Assembly: GCF_965363235.1 (NCBI RefSeq)
Contig: NC_134844.1
Location: 96,806,664 to 96,870,663 of the forward strand
DNA from: Mytilus galloprovincialis
Lineage: Eukaryota > Mollusca > Bivalvia > Mytilida > Mytilidae
Direction of reading: 5' to 3'
DNA: 64,000 bases
In this document: positions 41,711 to 54,010 of the stretch, one piece after another
Layout: each line of letters starts with the position of its first letter
Position numbering within the stretch: the first letter of the stretch is position 1
Notes under the pieces: model-generated
The model's input: only the letters and a program-made list of their open reading frames with translations
The model's database searches: none
What the model was told of the DNA's origin: nothing
Made by a program: the position numbers and the translations under genes

Positions 41711-41879
41711 TATGTTACGAACATGTATCATTACTCTTAACGATCTAGCGCCCTCGTTGGAAAGTTCTTTGGCTAATATCTAGACGTTTTATACATTATG
41801 AATTGTTTAATGGTTTAATTTTAGTGTAAAATCATGATCAACTCTGAATTTTTTAAAAATATACCGAGAGGGAAAGAAC

Positions 41880-42143
41880 GTGTTCCGTTTATCATGCACT
41901 CCAGCAGCACCTGCATACGGGGTATATATCTCCCAATTGATACGATATTCCCGTGCTTGCATTTCCTATCATGAATTTCTTGATAGAGGGTTGCTGCTCA
42001 CAAGGAAGATATTAAACCAAGAGTTCCAAATGGTGAAGTTGAAATCATCCCTTCGTAAATTTTACGGACGCCATCACGAGTTGGTTGAATGTTATGGAAT
42101 AACTGTTTCACAAATGATATCGGATATGTTCCTTACGTCGTAA
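41880..42143 (+). pseudogene. C-terminal end of a reverse-transcriptase-type ORF (5'-truncated retroelement)
   Basis: An 87-residue frame with APAYGVYISQLIRYSRACIS, LLLTRKILNQEFQMVKLKSS and RKFYGRHHELVECYGITVSQ. I recognise this block as the C-terminal end found after the RT domain of very common invertebrate retroelement polyproteins; the clade is not determined. The catalytic RT part is missing, as expected for a 5'-truncated insertion. It is directly followed by the untranslated tail that recurs alone across the window, which identifies those tails as the same element. Diverged copies are at 36150 and 53520. Confidence 0.65.
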
Positions 42144-42447
42144 CTACAAACCCCTTCCCTTTCATGAATGTGACCTACCGAATTAGACAATTTACCGGAT
42201 TTGTTATCACATAAGCCACACGACGGGTGCCACATGTGGAGCAGGATCTGCTTACCCTTCCGGAGCACCTGATTTCACCCCTAGTTTTTTTGGTGGGGTT
42301 CGTGTTGTTTATTCTTTAGTTTTCTATGTTGTGTCGTGTGTGCTGTTGTTTGTTTGTCTTTTTCATTTTTAGCCATGGCGTTGTCAGTTTGTTTTAGATT
42401 TCTGAGTTTGACTGTCCCTTTGGTATCTTTCGTCCCTCTTTTACAAG
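42144..42447 (+). repeat. RT-element 3' tail (reference copy)
   Basis: GACGGGTGCCACATGTGGAG, TTTGGTGGGGTTCGTGTTGT, AGCCATGGCGTTGTCAGTTT and TATCTTTCGTCCCTCTTTT. Sense copies or fragments also at 15085, 25935, 28240, 36150, 44690 and 53520; antisense at 30593, 38102 and 40768. Confidence 0.8.
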
Positions 42448-42675
42448 TCATTATATTTTTAAAAGTGTTAGATTTATAAGTTAAGCTACAATGTATACCA
42501 TAGGTGTTTTTGTTGCTGTTGTTATATTACTTTATATACGTCTAGTGTTTACATGTGTGTAATAGTCTATTAATTACGTTTATCCATATTGTTAACATTG
42601 TATGTAGAGAGCCTTATTAAAAATTGATTTAATCCAAATGAGTTACTCTCTTTAAATAAAGATATTATTATTTTT

Positions 42676-43480
42676 ATTAGGTCTTTTCACTTTTTAAGGA
42701 AAGACCTTTTGTTTTTCTTCTGATTATTTTGTTTCTTCTTTTTTTTTCTTCTGTCGTCTGAGATGCTTTTTTGTTTTACAACATATTGAATGGATGTTTG
42801 GCCAATGATGTTGTACAGTAATTAGGATTTCAAAACTCACCCTGTGTGACCGAACACTTATTCTTATAGGAGTTATATCCACGCGTCCCCTTTTCTTGTT
42901 ATTCCTATATCTTTAAAACGGTAGAGATTTTATCAAACTGTTTTCACCAAATTGTTCTTTTACTCTTAAGAATTATTTGGTTAATTTTTACTGGAGTGGT
43001 CGGAAGACATCTAATGGGAGTTATACCCCTTTGAAAATATAAGATAGGCGATATGTTGGATAAATTCATACGGTATAAGTCGTAGAGGCATACTGTCTTT
43101 TCATATGAAGTTCTTGGTCCATTTGAAGAAAATTGAGGTCAAGGTCAAAGGTCAAGGCCATGTTATAAATTTTGAATGTTGCTTGTTATCGTTATTCAAA
43201 AGAGACTGGTACAGTTAATGATATGACGTGTTTGCCAAATAACTGTTTGCAATAAGGCGCAACTTCAACCTATTTCAGTCGAAGTGTTTTGATTAACCCT
43301 TATAGGAGTCTTCTCCCCTTACGTATTTGAAATCAGTATTTCTCCACAACCATACAAGTGATTGACCTCGAGTTTTCCGATTTGAGTTCACTGACCTTTG
43401 ACTTTGAAATTAAGGTCAAGGTCAAAGGTCATGTTGACGTTCTAGATTTTGACCTGTGTAAAAGAAAATCTTGTTCATTA
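42676..43480 (+). repeat. Dispersed repeat H (GGTCTTTTCAC / GGTCAAAGGTC family)
   Basis: Starts with a short foldback (TAGGTCTTTTCACTTTTTAA then GGAAAGACC), continues TTTGTTTTTCTTCTGATTAT and includes runs of TCAAGGTCAAAGGTCA (43138-43165, 43407-43428). Related sequence recurs at 56455-57455. Confidence 0.6.
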
Positions 43481-43689
43481 TAAAACAATTAAGTGTCCTG
43501 CATATACCTATTAATCTAATTTTTTTATGTCAGTTTGAAGTACCAAATTACATCGACAAGGAGTGACATTTTCTAACATCGTTTTTGAAATGTCATTCTT
43601 ATTATCAAGGTGGAAAGACATTCAATAGTTCTCTGAAGAATTGGTTTTTGGTTATCATTATTATCATTATTATATATTATCGTCATATA

Positions 43690-44010
43690 CAACGATCCGC
43701 CCCTAAACTGAGACAGTGGTGTAACAGCACATCATTAGAAACAAGCTATAAAAATGAATTGAAAAAGACTTAATTCATCAGATGGATACACAAATGGAGA
43801 TACATCTAACTAAAACACAGACTGGATTTGGCAAGTTCAGGTCCCTTTAATGGTCCTATCAAACGGTTATGCGCTTTAAAACCAGGTTAAATCCACCATT
43901 TTCTACATTTGAAAATGCATGTACCAAGTCAGGAATACGACAGTTGGTGTTCATTCGTTTGATATGTGATATCATTTGATTTTTGTGATTCTACTTTTTA
44001 CATTCCAACT
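43690..44010 (+). repeat. Composite repeat: family E followed by SINE-like C
   Basis: 43690-43830 (CCGCCCCTAAACTGAGACAG, GGTGTAACAGCACATC) matches a diverged stretch at 30135-30220. 43840-44010 carries repeat C (ACCAGGTTAAATCCACC, CATGTACCAAGTCAGGAATA). Confidence 0.65.
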
Positions 44011-44689
44011 ACAAAAACACACTTCATACAGATCTGAAAGTATACTCGCAGTTACGTTAGTTCAAAGTCAACAACATCAAATAAAAAAAAAATAAAGCAT
44101 CTTAGAAAACAAATTGGCCTTTTAAAAAAAATTAGTCGGGCATTCCATAGAAATATCAGTAAAATGGTCCAATAGGTACAATGGGGAAAATGTATGCAGG
44201 GGGATATCTTGGTATCTAATTAGATTTATCCACGAGCAAGTACAAAAAGAGAAGCATTTGTAAAGAGTTTGAAAATTAACTTCGTTATTGACAAACACTT
44301 TCCTTTTTTTTTCACATAATACTACAATTAAGTTATGCCTATGATTAAAGTGTTAACTGATTTTTATTTTTTTGAGGAAGTAGTTATAGATGAAAAAGGT
44401 TACTAACTGTTTCCAATAATTGTATTTATTGCTCTGCAAATATATAATGTAGCTTTTAGCGGAAAATAAAACTTTCACCTGGCAAATTAAAAAATAACGT
44501 ATTCTACATAAATCTTCCCTATCAGAAATTTAATCGTTATGTCTCTTATTAAAATTGTATGAAGTACATTCACAGACTTATGTTATTACATTAAATGTGA
44601 CATTCGTCTCAAACCTTAAAACAAATTCATTATATGGATGATGTCACAATGTATAAAGAAATAATTTAATTTCCAGTATGCATCATAAA

Positions 44690-44850
44690 ACGCTGACACT
44701 CCTGATTCCGGTGGGTTTCAAGTTGCTCAGTCTTTAAATTATGACGAAGTGTTTTGTAAATACATGTAGTTATAAGTTGTTTTCATGTTTTATTTTAGTT
44801 TTATCTTGGTACCATTGATAACTTTCGCTACCACCCCCTTTTTACAGTTG
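44690..44850 (+). repeat. RT-element 3' tail, diverged
   Basis: GGTGGGTTTCAAGTTGCTCA, AGTGTTTTGTAAATACATG and GATAACTTTCGCTACC retain the order of the tail with many changes. Confidence 0.5.
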
Positions 44851-45426
44851 CTATATGTCAGTCAACGTCTGGTTATATGGGAGATAAAGTTCATTCTAAA
44901 TTTTTATACATTTGTAGATTTTAAATGTTCATGGTGAACGCAAATCAAGAAAGGCGTTTCAAACCCATTGAATTAATAACAATAAGTGTTATTTTTCTTG
45001 TCTGACACTGAACTGGTAACAGGATTTTGTTAAATACTCTGAGGATTAGATATAGATGATTTAAAAAAAAACTAAAACAAGTTTGTAATTTATCCATCTA
45101 ATTTTAAGCGCCCTCGAGGAAGAAAATTACAAAGAACTGTGTCGGACTAACTAAACTACATTCCTAAACAGTTATTTTCATTCGCACATTACATTATGTT
45201 ACATTTTGAAGAACCCGCAATATAATTATAAAGGCCAAATAAGAATAAAATCATAGGGTGAAAGTGGGAAAATAATTTGACAAAATAAAATGCACAAATT
45301 CTGAAAATGAAGAAGACATAAAATAAATAACAGGAACTGTCCCTTTCCATATACAAAGCGAGATAAACCTCTTATTCTCAAAGCAGAAAGACTTTATTTT
45401 CAACTTTACACATATCTGTAATAACA

Positions 45427-45600
45427 TTAACGGTACCAATTTTTCTGCACCAGATGCTCATTTCGATAATACATGTCTCTTCAGTGATGCCCGTGGCCAA
45501 AATATGTGCAATCCAAAGCTTATATAAAAGATGAAGAGATATAATCCAAAAGTTCCAAAAAGTATAGCCAAATCCGTGAAAGGAATCACAGCTTTGTTAG
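45427..45600 (+). repeat. Dispersed repeat D
   Basis: TAACGGTACCAATTTTTCTG, ACCAGATGCTCATTTCGATA, TCTCTTCAGTGATGCCCGTG and AAAGATGAAGAG, matching 15505-15740. Confidence 0.7.
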
Positions 45601-46732
45601 TATGATATTTCTTAAAAAACATCAAATACATTTTGAAATAAACGTATTATCAATAATCTTGCACTACATCTGCGAAGCCATAACATAAGTTTATATAAAT
45701 CTATGTCGTACACAAGAGCTAATCTGCGAATTTACGATGAGACAGATGCTAGAACACTGTTGGTGTTTTCTTTGGTAAATGTGCATAGAAATGATACGAG
45801 GCAGACTTAACTGTATATATGTATCTTTTATTTCAACTTTATTGAGATAGAAGAGTTCTACAGTCACCCAAATTGAAATATTTAGTGAGAGAACATCATC
45901 TTTAAACCGAAAATTGAAGTTATAGGATACGACTCAATTTTTTTTTTCTTCATGAGAGGTTCCTGTGTGACATCAGCCTCATATAAATATAGAACAGGTC
46001 GGCAAAAAGAGAATCATAGTTGATGGCATAGGAATTACGTTTATTTGTTGCAAAAACACGTCGTCTAAACGTAACCAAAGTAGGGTCAATCAAAAATCGA
46101 GCATCTTGATATTGTAAGTGTCTAAAATTTAATTCTAATCAGTTTATTTTTTATCTACGTTGGCCAGTCTTTTTAATAACAATTCTTCAATTTGTCTGCT
46201 TAGTTGGAACGGGGAATACTTTTGTATAGTCTAGAAAGTCAAATGTTTAATACTATTGCAAGATGAAAGTGTGTAAAAGTGTATCTTTTTAAAAAGAACT
46301 TTAAATTGCTGATAGAGTAAAGCGTATTACATGCATAATATTTTTTATATCATATTCAAACATTTTTAATATAAGCGGGATTATGAATATTGTTATCGGA
46401 TTTTACTTGTGTATCGGTAAAAACAATTAAACGAAAGCACCAATGTTACATTTGACAATTATATCATATCTAAATAGCAAGCCTTATGTGATGTTTCAAT
46501 GCATCATGATTGTATTGTCATATTGGTTTGTGAACCTTTGTTGATATAACCAGTGTTTTAACTGCTAATTGGTTATATTTAATGCAAATTGAATCCCTAT
46601 TTAGTACTGGATGGTTTGTTTATTAATTTGATAAGGACTATCGAAATTCTTTTAGAAACGTTCATTATGAATTATGAACAAAAATTCGAGAATATCAAAC
46701 TCAGATGAATGATTCAGTTCAAAATAAAAAAA

Positions 46733-46870
46733 AGGAAAAAGATGTGGTATAATTGCATATTGGACAAATTTCAAACCAAATGACGTCTGTTAGACTGTTA
46801 CACCAATGTGACAGGTTAGTAAAGGTCCATGTGTAAGCATATGTATGCAGCAATAGTTATCAATGCAAAG
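46733..46870 (+). repeat. Dispersed repeat A, diverged
   Basis: GGAAAAAGATGTGGTATAAT and CAAATTTCAAACCAAATGAC followed by family-like body. Confidence 0.5.
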
Positions 46871-46879
46871 GTGCGAGGC

Positions 46880-47340
46880 TTATACTTTAATACGCGCGTT
46901 TTGGGTTACATAAGACTCATCAGTGACGTTCAGATCAACATACTAGTAGCCATATAAGTACAAATAAACTCATCATAGATACCAGGACTAAATTTTGTAT
47001 ATACGCCAGACGCGCGTTTCGTCTTCAAAAGACTCATCAGTGACCCTCGAATACAAAAACATTTAAAAGGCCAAATAAAGTACGAAGTTGAAGAGCACTG
47101 AGGACCCAAAATTCCAAAAAAAAAAATGTGCAAAATAATGCTAAGATAGAATATGTCTGCGATAAGAAATTAGTTTGTTTTTCGAATACTTTTGCAAATG
47201 TCCACATAAGTGATATTCATATCATGACCGATGACTAAATAAACCCATCATAGATACAAGGACTAAATTTTGTATATACACCAGACGTGCGTTTCGTCTA
47301 CAAAGCTGGTGATACCCTTGAGGACGAAACGTGCACCAGC
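46880..47340 (-). repeat. Dispersed repeat F, three overlapping partial copies
   Basis: ACTAAATTTTGTATATACGC, CAGACGCGCGTTTCGTCT and AAAAGACTCATCAGTGACCC recur at 46890-46940, 46965-47130 and 47230-47340; the local GC rise comes from GACGCGCGTTTCGTC. Strand is arbitrary. Confidence 0.7.
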
Positions 47341-47589
47341 AGTGGCATCAACCCAGTAAATACTGTGGATTTATTATTATTTCTTTTGATACGATAAATG
47401 TTCAAAAGGAAATTATGAAGACTTTGCCAAAACCACGAAATTAAATATCCATGAGTTTTACTTGATCCTTGAAAATTAGTGCCCACGCAAATAACCGAAT
47501 CCACGTATACGTCTGACTGCTTGGTGTTATACCAACACAAGATATGGTAGTATTAAGTAGTGTTTTAATGCACACTTTCCTCCTTTTCT

Positions 47590-47720
47590 ATTTAGATTTG
47601 GTATGAGTGCCAATAAGACAACTATCTATCCAAGTCACAATCTATAGATATAAGAAGATGTGGTATGAGTGCCAATGAAACAACTCTCAATCCAAGTCAT
47701 CTGCCAATCTTAACCATGAG
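47590..47720 (+). repeat. Repeat A with duplicated head
   Basis: Two successive heads (GGTATGAGTGCCAATAAGAC and GGTATGAGTGCCAATGAAAC), each ending in ATCCAAGTCA; another instance of head duplication as at 38496. Confidence 0.75.
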
Positions 47721-48230
47721 TTCTGATAGTACAACTACATGATAACTAACGAAACTATCCTAGAACCAGTAGGTTAATCGTTAGTTTGAACGAAGAAATA
47801 AAATATGGTTCAAACTTATAGGTTTCATACAATACTTGCATATTTGTGCGGATAATCTATAGATTTATGAATGACATGCACAGTACACAAATTGCTATCA
47901 AAATTATCTTAAAATGGATAAGCTGTTGTTTTGAAGCCAGGTATTTTGTTAAGTGTCGGTATAATTTCAAGCATCTGAGAAGACATACATTTCTTCTTAC
48001 ATTCTATAATGTAATTCTCATTCCATTTATATTGAATATTATAAAACAATTGCATATTTTATATGAAGTTAAATTTGCAAAGATTTCGAAGATAACGATA
48101 ATAGGTTTGTATTTACTATATTTTTTCAGGCTATTACTGAGAACGAGTAAACGTTAAATTATTGTATAATACTGGAATAAGGACTTTACTTGTTTAATAA
48201 TTTTTTTATTTTGTTAAATTTGTGTAAGTA

Positions 48231-48350
48231 CTTATATTTTACTTTAAATCATTTTTAAGTGAAGGGCTTGTTTGCTACGTGCTTGACCTACTTTTATTTC
48301 ATTTTAAATCATGTTTAGGTGAAGGGCTTCTTTGCCACATGTTAGATCTA
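48231..48350. repeat. 60-bp direct duplication
   Basis: Two copies of TTTTAAATCATGTTTAGGTG-AAGGGCTT...CTACTTTTATTT with scattered differences. Confidence 0.75.
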
Positions 48351-48443
48351 CTTTTATTTGTTTTTGTTAATGCCATTGATGACTTATTCTTTTCTTGGAA
48401 CATCAAACCAACAAAGTGATAATTATTGTTAAACTGAAATTTA

Positions 48444-48498
48444 CATAAATCCATGAAATTCTAAAGATTTATTGTAAAATAACTAGTTTCTGCCACCT
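48444..48498 (+). repeat. 55-bp exact direct repeat, left copy
   Basis: CATAAATCCATGAAATTCTA ... GTTTCTGCCACCT is identical to 50165-50219, 1721 bp away. The bases just outside differ on the right. Confidence 0.9.
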
Positions 48499-50164
48499 TA
48501 AGCCTAAACATGATTTTAACATATCACAAAATGTGCCTTTTTAAGAGTTCTACAGGTGTGTGGTAATATATTTCTTTTATTCACAGTCAATGTATAGGTC
48601 TGTTTGCAAGCAAATAGTTTTTACATGGATTTTAAGAATTATCAAATATCAAGACAGATAACTCTGTATCCCAATTCAAACAATGACATTCAATTGATTA
48701 GTTTTAAAATGATTATGTTCACCAAACAATGATTTTATATCATACATTATATAGAAATAACAATTACAAAGAGAGAAAAAAGTAAAATAAGCCTCAGCAT
48801 AGTACAAGAAAAAGCTGATTATACTGTATATTATCTGTTATAATGATTTATTTCATAAGATATGGACATTTTCTTATTTATTTACTTTTTAACTATGAAT
48901 ATATGAATTCATCTTTTTTTATAGGTCTACTACATAGTTGATACTGTAGGACAGGCTATAGAAATAAGAAAACTGGTCTCTCTCATCAGCAATAGTGTGG
49001 CAATTCTAAAATTTCAACATGCGGCCTACACAGCTAGCTCATTTGGAGAAGAGATATGAGACTGATTGCGAATAAATGTACACTTAGTTTAGTGCATCAT
49101 GGATCTACAAAGTGAAACATATGTACCAAAAATATTAGTTTATTCACAACTAAGCCTTTTCAGCACTGCAGTCAACAGAACAATGATAGTGACAAGAATT
49201 GAGACTATTTAATACCTCAAACAATGGGAAAATACTTCTTGAGATCAGTTGTAAGTGGTTTTATATCATGCATGAAACAATAAACTTAAGTAGTTTTAAA
49301 AACTGTTGGATAATTCATACACTGTACCAGACAACTCACTCAATAAAATTCATTAAATATGAACACAATCATTTTTTTCTAATTTTTTTGCATTCAAAGC
49401 AGTGAGACGGCAAAAGACGCAAATAATGCTTTAATAAATTTGGTCTTACAAAGCCTATTAATGTTTTCTTTTGTCCTGTAACCATATAAAATGCATGTAT
49501 TTTTAATGGTAAAGGACTATAGAACTCAATCAGACTAAAAAAATGGAATTATATTGTTTTCAATGAGTGGTTAAAGGTGGCAGGTACCAGTTTTGGTGTA
49601 CCAGAACATGTGTCCCACGCAGAAATTTTGTTATGGTTAAGTATTGAGGTATATAATTGCATCATGTGGACTGAAAAAATAAATGAATGTAAATTCTAGG
49701 CTATTGTACTACACAAGTAAGTAGTTGCATACACAGGTTGGGGATTTCCTTCACATATAGGTCCAATCAGATGTCAAAATTGTGGTCTCCTCACTTGACG
49801 GCATCCAATCACAGTGGGGGGAAAATTCAGTTTTATGTAAACAAAAATATCTTGAGATTTTGATGGTAAGGATAGGTTCGGACAAAGCTCTAATTCACTG
49901 AATATCCTTTCTCTCTTGAATTTTGGCTAAAATTCTTGTCGGCTTTTAGCAGGATTTTGCAGGTGAGGATTAGATTAGTATCAGAGCATCACATTTTTTG
50001 CCTTATTTGCAATGCATTTATAATTTTTTTAATTTCCATGCTGGACAGACACCCAAATTTATAGGTTTTCTATATATTAACATAAGCACGCACACATCTT
50101 AGTTCCTTGAAACCATACATTTTATTTGTATATAAGCTTGAATGAATTTTCAAGAAAATAAAAT

Positions 50165-50219
50165 CATAAATCCATGAAATTCTAAAGATTTATTGTAAAA
50201 TAACTAGTTTCTGCCACCT
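50165..50219 (+). repeat. 55-bp exact direct repeat, right copy
   Basis: Identical to 48444-48498. It lies just before the 247-bp array. Confidence 0.9.
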
Positions 50220-50250
50220 GGGTTACCGGCGGAAGTAAATTATTATTATT

Positions 50251-51173
50251 ACTGTAAGTCTGTTTTTTGTTATATCTACTTTACGTGAGTCTGCATTTAT
50301 GTATGCCGTCATACGACAAAATTATTTTTATGTCTACCTGTGCGAATTTCAAACGCGCAATTTTACACCAGTAATGAAAACATTCTATCATTTATGGGTA
50401 GACTTTACATAGATAAATTCAGCCGTATTTGACGTGAAACTGTACTTATGTGTCCCGTCATACTTTGAACCACACCATTATTTTATTTATTATTTTTACT
50501 GTAAGTCTGTTTTTTGTTATATCTACTTTACGTGAGTCTGCATTTATGTATGCCGTCATACGACAAAATTATTTTTATGTCTACCTGTGCGAATTTCGAA
50601 CGCGCAATTTTACACCAGTAATGAAAACATTCTATCATTTATGGGTAGACTTTACATAGATAAATTCAGCCGTATTTGACGTGAAACTGTACTTATGTGT
50701 CCCGTCATACTTTGAACCACACCATTATTTTATTTATTATTTTTACTGTAAGTCTGTTTTTTGTTATATCTACTTTACGTGAGTCTGCATTTATGTATGC
50801 CGTCATACGACAAAATTATTTTTATGTCTACCTGTGCGAATTTCAAACGCGCAATTTTACACCAGTAATGAAAACATTCTATCATTTATGGGTAGACTTT
50901 ACATAGATAAATTCAGCCGTATTTGACGTGAAACTGTACTTATGTGTCCTGTCATACTTTGAACCACACCATTATTTTATTTATTATTTTTACTGTAAGT
51001 CTGTTTTTTGTTATATCTACTTTACGTGAGTCTGCATTTATGTATGCCGTCATACGACAAAATTATTTTTATGTCTACCTGTGCGAATTTCGAACGCGCA
51101 ATTTTACACCAGTAATGAAAACCTTCTTTCATTTATGGGTAGACTTTACATAGATAAATTCAGCCGTATAAGA
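50251..51173. repeat. 247-bp tandem array, about 3.7 copies
   Basis: Units start at 50251, 50498, 50745 and 50992 (ACTGTAAGTCTGTTTTTTGT) and differ by only a few bases, such as TTTCAAACGCG versus TTTCGAACGCG. Each repeats the same 69-codon plus-strand frame beginning at GTG; three near-identical copies of a frame with no ATG at its start are not evidence for a gene. Confidence 0.95.
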
Positions 51174-51239
51174 AAAGCAAAATGAGAATGTTAAATTTGA
51201 TGTATGCCTTTTTGTGCTACTTTGTTACATTTGTTGTTT

Positions 51240-51570
51240 ATGTAGTGATATTAAGATGATAACACAATATTGACTGTTGTACCCCTATTTTTGACATTTT
51301 TACTCTTTGAGTATGTTTGTTTTGTTCATGCATCGTTGACAATGTAATGGAATTTGATGCGACTGTCATACAAGTGAGAGGTTTAGCTAGCTATAAAACC
51401 AGGTTCAATCCACCATTTTCTACATTAGAAAATGCCTGTACCAAGTCGGGAATATGACAGTTGTTATCCATTCGTTTGATGTGTTTGGACTTTTGATTTT
51501 GCCTTTTGATTTTTGATTTTCCTTTTTGAATTTTCCTCGGAGTTCAGTATTTTTGTGTTTTTACTTTTTA
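51240..51570 (+). repeat. SINE-like repeat C, reference copy
   Basis: Order: TTGACTGTTGTACCCCTATT, ATTTGATGCGACTGTCATAC, AAGTGAGAGGTTTAGCTAGC, ACCAGGTTCAATCCACC, ACCAAGTCGGGAATATGACA and a tail TTTCCTCGGAGTTCAGTATT. GGTTCAATCC is close to the Pol III B box GGTTCGANTCC, suggesting a tRNA-derived SINE. No clear A box was found. Confidence 0.65.
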
Positions 51571-52334
51571 CAAAAAGTATAGCTATCAAATATTCTGAAC
51601 TCCAATGTATATTCAATAAAGAACTGTGACATGAACGCATGAGACCTGCTGGTTCATACCATAAAAAAAAACATACACATACATTAGTACTAATAGACCC
51701 TGATTTCTTAAATAGTACAACTCTGTTTCCATTGTAATGTGTGAAAATTGTACATTATAATGATTTTAACCAACACAGCTATGTCAGGTTTAGAAAACCC
51801 CTTAACTGAGAAACCAAAATCGAAAATATATATAAATCACCAATATAAATAAACATATCCCCATAGCTTCATAAAAATTGGTGAAAGTGTTTTTTGTTTT
51901 TTTTTTGGTTCTTGTCCGAATTGTTGACAACGTACAATCTAGACGGACGGACGGAAGGATGAACAATCGGACAGGTGTACAACAGTCATACGTCCCGCAA
52001 AATGGCATATTGACTTTTTTTTATGAAAACGGACAAAATCTAATGTTATCAACCAAGAACAATTTCATTTTTTAAAGAACATCAAAGGTCATTGAAGGAT
52101 GATACAGATTTGATTATTTCTCATGTATCTTTATTATATAATTAAAAGGAAACATTACTACGCATCACACCTGTGTGAATATCTTCTAGCAAGCACCTGT
52201 CTTCTCTTATTACTATTTTCTTTTGGTATAAAAGTAACCTACAATTTAATCTTTTGTCATCGTAATAAAGTACATAGCTGAAATACACACACATTCTTTT
52301 ATATTAATCATTTTTAATATTAACTTAAGCTGAG

Positions 52335-52616
52335 TTGTCAGTCACACAATATCGAATAGCAGGTGAAAGATATTTTTATCAATTTGGTAACAAGATACTA
52401 AACTTTGAGAAAAGCTATTATAGTGTGTGTCCTTGGGATGTTCATTTACCGACAAAAACTTCCGTCAGTGAATTCGACGTCTATTCTCACTATAATTCAA
52501 TGAAAATAACTGAGTTGGGTGAACTGAAAAAGGGTATAGAAAAGGTGTATTTAGAATTATTAATGTGTTGTTTAATTTGCATTTTGGTAACTGGACTTAA
52601 TACACGACTGCGTTAA
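52335..52616 (+). CDS. Possible terminal exon, unrecognised
   Basis: An open stretch without ATG at its start that could follow an acceptor-like TTAACTTAAG at 52329. It has mixed amino-acid composition (YRIAGERYFYQFGNKILNF) and a hydrophobic end (LLMCCLICILVTGL) that could be a membrane segment. No partner exon or family was recognised; chance remains likely. Confidence 0.2.
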   Translation: MSVTQYRIAGERYFYQFGNKILNFEKSYYSVCPWDVHLPTKTSVSEFDVYSHYNSMKITELGELKKGIEKVYLELLMCCLICILVTGLNTRLR

Positions 52617-53264
52617 CCTTATGCAAGTACACTTACATTAAAAAAAAAATAGAAAAAAAATAAATTTGGTCTGTGTTGTAGGTTCTTATAACAACTAAAT
52701 TGTCAAAAAGTTAAAAAAAATCCGTTGTGATTTTTTTTCAACACGAAATAGATTAACAGAGGTATTGATATTGATTTGCATACGGTCAAATGCTTGTCAT
52801 TGCAGCTCAAATATTAAGGGCTGTTCTCGTAAAGGCTTCACTAATTTTCCTTTTGTTAAGTTACAGGACTGAGGTTCTATGATAACCTATCAGGGAATGA
52901 TGGCCAATTTAAAATAAGCACATCTCTGCAACATTTTATTAGATATTTAACAGTTATCTCGCGTCGAACACAAAAATTTATTGACAATAAGTGTTAAAAT
53001 GTAAATATTGATTTTAGATATGACAAATAAGATTGATTGATAACAAGTCGATTAATTAACTCTAATGGCAATCGTTGCATGCAAATTAAGGAGTAGAAAC
53101 GTGGATAAAGTGCTTGCCCTACACGTATAATCAAATTTGATATTTCTGTTTCGAATAAACGTGACTGCGAATTTATAAATCCCATACGGTCAAAAAATTA
53201 AAAACAAAACTACCGAACTCCCAGTCATATTTAAAAAGGGAATTCAATAAAACTTGACAAAATC

Positions 53265-53410
53265 ACACACTCAGTTGTTGAACAACTATCATACTAGAAG
53301 GATGTTTAGCAAGCAATTAAACCAGGATTAATCTACCATTTCCTTCTAAAAATGCTTTTAAAAAGACAGGAATATGACAGTTAATTTTCACTTGTCCCGT
53401 TGACTATTTT
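53265..53410 (-). repeat. SINE-like repeat C, antisense
   Basis: AATTAAACCAGGATTAATCT-type core and AAAGACAGGAATATGACAG; diverged. Orientation is uncertain because the copy is mixed. Confidence 0.45.
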
Positions 53411-53519
53411 TGAAGTTAATTATTTTTGTCATAATTGTTTTGCTTGAATCTAGAAATTGACAATGAGGGTCGGTAAAAATAAAACTTGAAATCAAAAGAG
53501 ATGATTTAAACTTCCTACC

Positions 53520-54010
53520 TTCCATATCTATGTAACAACATTCCAGCTGCACATGCATACGGAGTACATAACTCCCAGTGTATATGATATCCCAGGCCTT
53601 TTATTTTCGATCATGACTTCCTTGAAAGATGGTTGCAGCTTCCAAGGAAGCTATCATTACCACGAGTTTTAAGCGATAAAGTTTTTAATTTCGTTGACGC
53701 AGTCATGAGTTGCTTGACCGATATTGAGTATGTGTTTCACAAATGTAGACGGATATGGTCCAATTGTTATAATAACAATTCCGTCCCTTTTCACCTCTTT
53801 TTGACCTATCGAATTAGCCTTATCATCGGCTTTGTACTAACATGAGCGCCACAACTGCTGTCAGATGCAGAAGCGAATCTACTAACCCTTCCAAAACAAA
53901 TGCTATTTCACCCGATATTTGGTTGGGTTCAATATGCTCAGTTAATAGTTTTGTATGCAGTCTTTTGTATACTGTTGTATACTGTTTTTTATCTTTTGAT
54001 CGTGTTTCAT
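53520..54010 (+). pseudogene. Decayed RT-element 3' end
   Basis: AGCTGCACATGCATACGGAG, AACTCCCAGTGTATATGATA, ATCATGACTTCCTTGAAAGA and GAGCGCCACAACTGCTGTCA follow the order of 41890-42260 but the frame is broken by stops. The tail is diverged (GTTGGGTTCAATATGCTCAG). Confidence 0.6.

Noticed and set aside
43138..43428. AGGTCAAGGTCA strings as nuclear-receptor binding sites
   Set aside because: They are part of dispersed repeat H, which recurs at 56600-56660; no gene promoter is nearby.
50450..51153. Three near-identical 69-codon frames as a small gene family
   Set aside because: They begin at GTG or the like, lie inside a 247-bp tandem array, and identity comes from the array, not from coding constraint.
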